A stretch of DNA of 64,000 bases from contig NC_088306.1 in assembly GCF_032854445.1 (NCBI RefSeq), positions 24,959,764 to 25,023,763 of the forward strand. Direction: 5' to 3'. This DNA comes from Liolophura sinensis. Taxonomy: Eukaryota; Mollusca; Polyplacophora; Chitonida; Chitonidae. Positions 55,424-64,000 of this stretch are shown here, in pieces (the first letter of the stretch is position 1; each line of letters begins with the position of its first letter). Both the position numbers and the translations under genes were made by a program. The notes under the pieces are model-generated. The model was not told where the DNA came from and did not search any database. It was given only the letters and a program-made list of their open reading frames with translations.

Positions 55424-58400
55424 ATGGAACAGCTAACGGAGTTTGTATCAAAGTCTTTCACGACGGACCCTAAGGCAACAGCGAAATGTGAACCCAGTTT
55501 GTCACCGTCTCCACGACCGGAATCGAGGGTGAGCTCGTGCGGCAGCGAGGCCAAGGTTTCCGAGGCTGGCAGTCATGATATCATCGACGTGACAGAGGAA
55601 ACGGTTTGTGATGATCTCCGTGAAGATTTGTCTTCCAAAGACGGACCTATCAGCTTATGTACAGGTGAGTATATATATTGATTGATCTGTGAAATGTTTA
55701 GTCTTATTCTGACACATTTGTATATTCCCTTGAGGTTGACAAATGTGGAAGCCTCGCAAGTCAAATGTCAGATATACGCGAGCTCTCTATACAAACATCC
55801 AATCATTATGATAAGCTACATTAGATTTTCTGAAAACATGAAAGGTATCTTAGTTACTGACTTAATGTCATTCCTTTTATCCTGTCAATGTATTTTGAAC
55901 ACGAAAAAATATATGCCTCAAAAATACTGTCGCAATAATTTCATACATTTAAAATTTCACTTCTTTTAGCAATGGTTAAGCGCATTTATTATGTGAGGTA
56001 ATGTGCCTATGTGTTATAGAAGAAATGCAATGTTATGTGTTCCTTCGTTTTACTCAGAATTATGGTATTTTGTGGCATAGCAAAAACGATATATATATTA
56101 TTATCATTATTATTATGAAAAAGCCGTAATTGTTTAGCATTTTATCACAACGTTCTGACTGTAGTCACATGCCTAAACTATCTAACATGCCAACATAACT
56201 GTGGTCAGGACAACTGGAAATACGTTAATTTAAGTAGAGAGTTTGGAGTTTAGCCAAGAAAATGGATAAAACATTGGACCTATTATTTGAACATTACGCG
56301 TTGTTATGGAAATTATGAAGAACAATTTCTACTTTCAAACCCGAACATCTTCAACTGAGAAGACATTTTTAATAACGATGAAGTTTCCATGCTCAGAAGA
56401 TGCGTTATTTTAATACATCTAGATACCATTCCATTTTTGCACTGCATTTTGCGTAGGAATATTTACATTGATTTCTCTGATTTCATCACAAAACAGGACT
56501 ATTACAATTTTCGTTGGATTGTTTGAATTGAAAAATGTCTGTATTGCTTATGGTCGTTAATGTGGATGACGCAGTAATGATTACTAACAGCGAAAATATA
56601 TGCACTTAAACAATTAATGATACCAACGTTTTATGATATTAAAATCCATACATTTCTAGCTGATACATTCAGATATACTACTAATGTCATGGATAATATT
56701 CATACCTGCCTGCGTGGCACTAATTAATCAATTCTCACAAATTATATTTCTTGCCAACAAAGAGTACATGCTGCACAATTAGTGTAGGCAACTCTTGGTA
56801 AAAAAAGTACAGTGTAAACTCTGTGAAAATGAAAAAAAGGGTAAAAGACTGAGTGTAGTTTATAGGCAACGACTGGCTTTTTATAAGTCATTGGTCACCT
56901 ATTTAAGCTTGTAGCGTTTCACAACGTCTTCTGCCCTTTCTCTGGACCGTAGTAATGGATCTCTCTCTACAAAATCAATCTAGGATCAGCTTGATCAAAT
57001 CAATTTGTTGCTAGACGTTAGTCTGGCACCGTAACGCTAACAGGCTATAGTAAAGGAAATAGACTTAGTTAGTCTACCGATGCCATATATTGCTAATGTT
57101 TCTTTCTAAATTTGATCCGTGTTTTAACGCCCCACACAACAGATTTCCCTATACGCGGGAGGGGGGGGGGGGGATTTGGAAAACCACCGCCCTTCACCGA
57201 GTTCATGACAAACATCCTGTCTAGAAGCCTCATCCAAACTAGCCAGAGCTGGATTCAGATCTGTCACTACAATACTCCGGTGATAACAACTTACCTTCTG
57301 TCAAGTTAAAGGTCTGATTCAAAAAATAGATATGAAGATCAGCTTAAATATTCCACATAATTGGCAAGGAAACATAACGTCTCACACTACAATTTTTGGG
57401 TGGGAAAATCTTTCATATCATAATAGGAAATCTCTCTGCATATTTCTGATTTACGATAGGATTTTAATTCCGTCATATATGTTTTGTGCCAACATTTTCA
57501 ACTTGAGACGTCTTGACAAGGGATGACATTCATAGTCCTCTTAGATTCGTGTTTATTCCATTGCTTGACTTGTATTACTACTGAACAGTGCTTGAAATGA
57601 GGCTTTTTCCTTGACTGGAACTGAAATTATTTCAAAATAATTCAATGTCTACTGAATAGGGCTTGACTGTGTACTCTGAGACTTATTGCTCAATGGAAGG
57701 GGTGAAATAGCCTACGATTTAAAATAGGATTTCAACCGCTCCTCAATAGTCCTTGACTGTGTACTCTGAGACTTATTGCTCAATGGAAGGTGTGAAATAG
57801 CCTACGATTTGAAATAGGATTTCAACCGCTCCTCAATAGTCCTTGACAGTGTACTCTGGGAATTATTCTTTAATGGAAGTTACGCGGTCTCATTGTGTTC
57901 AAGTACAGCTCATGCTAGCTTCCTCTCCGGCCGTAAGTGGGAAGGTCTGGCAGCAACCTGCGGATAGTCGTGGATTTCCCCCGGGCTCTACCAGGTTTCT
58001 TCCCACCATAATGCTAGCCGTTGCTGTATAAGTGAGATATTCTTGAGTACGGCGTAAAACACAGGCCTAAATTAAATAAATAATGGAAGCTATGAAATAG
58101 CCTGTAATTTGAAACGGGATTTCAATGACTATTGAACATTGCTTGAAAGTGTAATTTTGAGGCTCATTCATTAAAGGCAGCTGTGACTTAAGTTAAAATT
58201 TGTAACAGGATGTCAGACATTGGCTCGTGAAAGCTGAGTGGTCAAAATAGCGAATACATATATGCTTGCTGTCTGTACGGAATGTTGATCACAGTTTGAA
58301 ACTCTGAAGACCTGAAGTAAGCATTGCCATCCAGTATAGGTCAAAATTCGTTTATTTGTGGTCTCATTTGCTGGGCGGAGACCTGCAGGTTACACCACTG

Positions 58401-61400
58401 TCCTGCTTTTTCTCTCATACACAGGGTGCATTTCTCTCCACACAACTTTTACTCAATTTCTCCGATATTTGTGTATTCATACAAAGGTTGAAGTGTCTAA
58501 ATTACCGTCCAGGATATGTCACCATTACAAAAATGATTAAACCTTTTCGAAGTCTAATGCATCAAATCTGTTGAATGAAAGAGTCACTGTTGATTGATAA
58601 GAAAAGTGACGAAATTTTCATGGAAAATCAGTCATCGTGCGAAAGCTACTTTCAAATGTAAGTCTGACAAATATATACAATCTGACCACCCATATTTCAT
58701 GTTAACCGAGGTAGACTCATTAGATTAGACGCCACATGTATTACTATATGTGTATAAAATAAGAGTAATAATGATCTAAAATAAAACAATGCAGCTGACC
58801 ATTACATTACATGTGTTTATTTAATAGTGTTGCATTGACTTTGTAAAATGGGACGCAAAGGCATGTTAAAAATTTCTGTCTTTTTGTCTGATGTGTTGGA
58901 GGTGGGGAAGGGTGGGGGAAAGGATGGGAGGAGGAGGGGGGTCCAAGTAAAACTCTGACATCTACACACTTTAGAGAAGCTAATGTCAGAAGCACTATTT
59001 TTGTATGGACAGTAACAGTTTCCGAAGTAGAAGCGGTAGAGGCTACTGTCTTTGGTCACATCCAAAACGAAATAATCAAATAAAGTAGAAAGTCTTCTAC
59101 GTAACTATATATGCTCACCATTGCTGATATCCAAACTTGAGGAAAATCGAATCATCAGCTTCAGTTCTGGTAATTCCACTTTTATACAAAGTGGGTAGCT
59201 AACTCAACTCATTCACTTAAGTCAATATGGTTTGAATACGACGGTCAATAAACACGTTCCTGCAACGCATGTATGATGAAAACTGCAAAATACAAACAAT
59301 TAACATAACCTCCAATATTTACATTCCTCGCCTCCCATAAGTCCGATAACACAGGTTATAACAGATTGTATGATTCCTGTGCAGTCGCTTTATCTCTTAC
59401 TACCTTGTAAACGTTTCATTGCAAGCATACCGGAATCGCTAAATCCGTCTTTTATCGGCCATAAGTTCCCATGTTTTTTCTCTGTTTCCTTTCAATCGAT
59501 TTCATCTGACCAGCGAACCGGAACACACAATACAGTTGTATGACCATAAAGCATTTTTTCCACGCTCAGGGAGTGAAGAAAAAAAAGAGCAAACCTGGGG
59601 CATTTTCACAAGTCAGACAACCCGGGGTGACTATAATTTGAGAGGGTGGGTGCACGGGGCACAAGTCAAAAGGGCAAGCAGTTGTTTAACAAGACGATAC
59701 TGCTTAGCACACGCGGTGCTCCCATAGAAGGCCAATTCAAGATGGCCGGCGATTAAGCTGTCACTGTCTCAACCCGCGACCGCGCGACATTGTCGTCGAA
59801 AATTACAACCTAACGCCTTAAGAGGCTTCTATTGAACACCTGGGGGAACGCTCTTTACCTGTAACTGTCTATTACAGGCATGTTATTACAGATTTCCAGG
59901 TGTCAACAACTTCCTTGAGGGGCCGTCTCTTCACTGCCACTTAGGGCTAATCAATAAGTAGTTAGCAACTGTCACAAAAAGTCTTAAGATTTTATGATTT
60001 GAGATCGGAACAATGTTAATTCTCAAGAGTAGTAATTTAAAAGATTTCTTTCTTGATTCTGTCTTTTTTAGGGAAAATGCACTTAGCTTTGGGATACAAC
60101 AGAAGGAAGATTGCTCTTTACAGGATCGAGCTAGAAATTTTAAATATAGTACTAAATGACTGTTGAAGGGAAACTAAGTTGAGTAGAAAGGAAGCCAAGT
60201 CATTTTACGTGTTAATTAGTCGCTTTGGCATCATTAATCGTGTTCCCCAGTGTTAAGTGACTTTTTTCCTTCAGTTTCTGACTTTTAAGGACAAAAACAC
60301 TTGGTGTCAGCTCGGTAAAAATATTGAAGAAGAAGTGCCCAACGCTTGCTTTGTGCATATACACTTACAAAGAAATGGTAAATTTAACAGAACGTCTGTT
60401 CTCTGAGTGGTGGTAGATTGTGTTCTGTTATTTTAACAAAATATGTCACATTCAAAATAATATCCCTTTTGCCTGATATAATTTTTGTGTGGAATTGTTA
60501 GAATATGTGTACCATACGGAATACAATAATCTGCTACCAATAATAACAGAATACATTCTACCATCACTCAGACAACAGATTTTATGTTAATTTTAATATT
60601 TTATTTTTTGAGAGTGCCGACTTTCAGTTAAATCTCGTGACTGTACGTGCTCTTCCATGCCTTCGTCAGCTAAGGAAAGATACACCCTCGCACTGGGATC
60701 CAAATCAAGTTGGCAAGCCTTGCTGCCTCTGCGTGCACAGTGTCTTTCCGTAAGGAAAGAAAGAGTTTGCCCCTCGAGACGGCGCTTTACTATCCAGGTG
60801 CATATTCGACGAAGCCAGTTTGGAAGAAATCAAACTTTGAAATTATTTCCAGATGCTTGCAGATAATAATTCAATGCGTATTATGCCAAGCCAGACAATA
60901 CGGTGGCAATTTAAACTTTCTAGACAGCAAAATATGTAGTTTATAGGATTTTAAAATTTTGACTTAAGCAAATAAATCGCTTTGTGCTATTGGGTTCTAT
61001 TCTCAGTGTGTAATATGTCAAGGTTTCTCTGACATCAGTGTTATTCATCTCATGCGTGGATTTGATCAGATACATGATACAAAAACAAATTATCCAGATC
61101 GTACCCAAATTTCCAAGGAATACCAATATGTGTAAATCTCAGATTACATTTTCGGTCTGAAATTTGTCTGTGAATATTAATTGTCTATTTCATTTCCACA
61201 TTTTTCAGACGATGATTCCAAGCTGTTGACGGAAAGTGCCGAAGGCGACGACTCGGACCCTCCGAAGTTGAAACAGCGCCGCTCACGGACAAACTTCACA
61301 CTAGAGCAACTAAACGAACTGGAACGTCTATTTGAGGAGACACATTACCCAGATGCCTTCATGAGAGAAGAACTAAGCCAAAGATTAGGCTTGTCAGAGG

Positions 61401-61411
61401 CTAGAGTTCAG
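55424..61411 (+). CDS. Shox homeobox gene, exons 1 and 2 (3' part outside window)
   Basis: Exon 1 55424-55664 (donor GTGAGT, phase 1) and exon 2 61209-61411 (acceptor TTTTTCAG, donor GTCAGT, phase 0) give the first 148 residues. Exon 1 starts [12 protein letters not shown], very close to the conserved SHOX/SHOX2 N-terminus. Exon 2 carries [11 protein letters not shown], then homeodomain positions 1-46 (residues 103-148) ending LSEARVQ; the splice before the VWFQNRR helix is the intron position typical of paired-like homeobox genes. The product is a nuclear DNA-binding transcription factor; in vertebrates it acts in limb, heart and neural development. The recognition helix and any OAR motif should lie in later exons; I found none before 64000. 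Intron 1 (5.5 kb) holds a MITE, a SINE and a tandem repeat. Confidence 0.95.
57157..57173. repeat. Poly-G tract in Shox intron 1
   Basis: A G run of about 17 interrupted by one A. Confidence 0.8.
57589..58200. repeat. 90-bp tandem repeat split by a SINE-1
   Basis: Units starting CTTGACTGTGTACTCTGAGA recur 90 bp apart at 57663 and 57753, with decayed units on both sides. The array breaks at about 57885 and resumes at 58079 (AATGGAAGCTATGAAATAGC) after the SINE. Confidence 0.85.
57893..58083 (+). mobile_element. SINE-1 inserted in the 90-bp array
   Basis: TGTTCAAGTACAGCTCATGC, CTTCCTCTCCGGCCGTAAGT, TTCTTCCCACCATAATGCTA and an AATTAAATAAATAA tail. It is 5'-truncated. Confidence 0.85.
58899..58942 (+). 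promoter_or_regulatory. G-rich tract able to form a G-quadruplex, Shox intron 1
   Basis: Runs GGGG, GGG, GGGGG, GGG and GGGGGG are separated by one to seven bases on the coding strand, fitting the four-run G-quadruplex pattern. Confidence 0.45.
60362..60616. mobile_element. Palindromic MITE, copy 5, Shox intron 1
   Basis: AATTTAACAGAACGTCTG at the left mirrors CAGATTTTATGTTAATTTTA at the right, with ATAACAGAATACATTCTACC internal; it ends TTTTTTGAGAGTG. Confidence 0.8.
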
Positions 61412-64000
61412 GTCAGTGGTCGAAATGGCATAACCTTTGAAATTCCAGGACTGAAAATCTCTGAGTGATTGCTCAGTTTCAAGTTTTTAATATAACAAAG
61501 GAGCTGATGTTTTGTTTCATAAATGGGTCATTATTTCGTTATTTTCAACTACAAAGAAAGCAATCTGTTTTCTACGATAAAGTTTTCTGATCTATTCTTC
61601 ACAAGTTCTTCATTCTTCAGCAGACTAATCCTATTATATGACAATATCTAAGAATTACATACGCTTTTCATTAACTCGTGTGACAATTCAGAATAACCAT
61701 AAATGTTAAGGGAACATTAACTGCCAACGTGCTTTGTTTGAGGTTAGCTTTTGCACGATTTGATTATATTTTGCACAAAATTTGCCCAAATTTTTAAATG
61801 AGTTTAGCCGTGAGCTAATTTTATTTTTTAGAGTTATTATAGAACTCCGATAGCTTAATTGAAAATAAAAACCAAATTTTGTTTAGAAATCAATAACATT
61901 TTTAGCATCACTACAAGAATCGAAACCACGACTTGGTAAATATGTGCTGGAATTAATCTAGCTTCAAAACCTAAGTGTTTGAACATTATACTTTAGTCAG
62001 TTTAACAAGAATTCACTGGAAACATTGGAAAAAAGATGTCGCCCAACAACACAGCTATTTTGTTGGGTCACTACCATTGTCATGTTTATTTATTAACATG
62101 TATTTGCTTTATTTAACTGGTATTTCATGCTGTACTAATGACGTTGTTACTTATTTTACGAATGCACGAAATGGGTATGCCTGGAGCAACCGCTGACTTT
62201 GGCAAAAGGAGCTTGTAAAAGCGCCTGATGTATATAACAGTTAAAGCCAGATTCGAGCCTGCAACCTATAGTGTTCGTGACTTTACAATACCTACATGAT
62301 GCTCATGTGTAGTCATCATCACTGTCTACCTAAAACCCCGCATTCTGATGATCTGCAATCGAATAGTAGATGTATTTAACTATCCTTAAAAGTTTCATTA
62401 TTCTTATACGAATAGGACCACAATGTAGCCTTTACTGTCCTGACGATGAACAGCGCCGTCGTTTTCAAGCTGGCCTCGTTCTTTGTCAGTTTTTGCTGTT
62501 TTTCTGCTTTGTTGTGCACAGATAGTGTAGCGTCAGAGTGAAGAATGGCATTAATTTGGTATGGAACTACCATATGACACCTAATCGCAAGTCAATTGTT
62601 GTATAATTTAAGGAAAAGACCTCTAAATCGATATAGGCATCAATTAATAGACCGCTTAAAACTATGCATAAATATACTATCATTTTATTTTTTTTTTAGT
62701 TTTTTAAAGATTTTCTTTGAAGAAAGTTAATGGCGCTTAAACGTTTGAATTCTAAGGTGGGCTTTACATACCAAACTATCATAGTTTAGGAACTCTGGCG
62801 TCACAGGAAGACTATCGAACTCTAATGACTGCACTGAATGTTGGAATAACTCTTTTTACCCATGAGTAAAAAATACTGAAATAGAGTTCTCAAAAATTCC
62901 TTTCTTATGGTTAACAACAGGAGAAGAAGGTGATGTGACGTCAAAGTTCCAAGTTCAGTATGGTTCATAAAGCTAAAACCTTTACTTCATATTATAGCTT
63001 TCTGTTACTTTAATAAAGTTGTACTGCAGTTGTGCATGTACTTTTCCCCAGTTTTTACAACGACATTTATTTATTTATTTATTTGATAGGTTTTATTAAG
63101 TAATATTATATCTATCTCCCTCACAATTCCGCTAATTATAAAATGGTCATGTGATAAATGTTGTATCAATAATGTTCATTTCATAGACCTTAGATTGTTA
63201 GATATTTTATTTATCTGATTGATGTTCACGCCATATATTCAAAAATACTATTCTCAAGTTCGGCATGAAACCTCAATTCATGCATTTATTATAATTTGTC
63301 TACACACGGAATAGCAATTTTTATCGTTCACCTTACACCGTCGCCATTTTGTTTTGCTAGAATTCCTTGAATTCCCGCGTTCAACCTTATTTACATTAAT
63401 AATGAACGTCAGAATAGTAATCTAATAAAAAAAACTGCCCTCATAATCATCGAAAACTTCTACCAAATTTCTGGTGTCATTCCATTCTAAAGAATATGAT
63501 ATTTTTTGATGATTTAACGTTGGGGTGAGCCCTGTGTCTGGCAGGCGTAAAAATGGTTAGCCGTTTTCTTCCGAACGGGGTCTCTTTGGCGGAATTAATT
63601 TTGTTGAGGTACTACCATTGGAGTCGAGGTCCACTCGGCCAATAGATTGCTCCGTCTTGAAACGCGACAGTACTTAAAAGTCAACCAATGTTTTCGTCGG
63701 ATTAAGGAGTAGGGCTAGAAACCCGTTTAGGCTTTTTTCTTCGATATCCAAGGAACAGTGGTTAGAGAAAGACTCCAATTACGGGAATGGATTTCAACCG
63801 TCGAGTTATTATGACTGGCTTTAATGCCACAATACACAACGTGATAGAGAGCTTACATGTTTTCTCCCATACCAAAGACCTGAGGAGCTTCTAATTTAAT
63901 TTTAGCCGATACAACCCATTACTGATAACAACAATGACCTAAAGTTAATTCGATTAAGCTACATTAATTAAACCTGATCAAAGGCGGCATAAAGTGCTCT
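61412..64000. other. Shox intron 2, runs off the window
   Basis: No exon coding the homeodomain remainder is visible. Short TTTA repeats lie at 63065-63090. The stretch 63500-63860 is less AT-rich and free of recognised repeats. Confidence 0.6.

Overview
The window is animal (metazoan) genomic DNA: AT-rich, with short exons bounded by GT-AG introns, abundant tRNA-derived SINEs, a MITE family, Tc1/mariner transposons and many minisatellites. Two SINE families (one ending in ATAA-rich tails after a 'GGCGTAAAACACCAATCAA' motif, one ending in 'GTTTAACGTCGT') are of the type I know from molluscs, especially bivalves. The most likely source is therefore a mollusc; the species cannot be fixed from this sequence alone.

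Layout. 1-2627: a 70-bp satellite. 3889-13460 (+): a phospholipid scramblase gene rebuilt from seven phase-consistent exons (834 coding nt, 277 aa), with a polyA signal directly abutting a MITE. 15945-17480: Tc1 copy 1. 19984-41205 (-): three tandem genes (A, B, C), each built from a signal-peptide/C-type-lectin exon, a 77-nt CTLD exon, a CTLD C-terminal exon and a PAN/apple exon. A (221 aa) and C (219 aa) splice cleanly in frame. B is damaged: one extra base and an early stop in its PAN exon, and its second exon missing behind a 20-bp minisatellite and a 200-N assembly gap. 41743-47606 (-) holds an orphan CTLD exon and a signal-peptide-like ORF that may belong to a fourth, unresolved gene. 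48110-49632: Tc1 copy 2. 55424-61411 (+): exons 1 and 2 of the homeobox gene Shox; the rest lies beyond the right edge.

How the genes relate. I see no functional link between the scramblase, the lectin-like cluster and Shox. The cluster is the accessory, fast-evolving part of the window: secreted, probably carbohydrate- or protein-binding proteins, duplicated in tandem and decaying in the middle. Shox is highly conserved in its homeodomain, has a TATA-box candidate about 0.87 kb upstream of its ATG, and has a large first intron filled with repeats.

Method and limits. All exon calls come from reading splice sites, phases and protein family patterns by eye; no alignment or transcript data were available. 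Repeat boundaries are approximate to a few bases.
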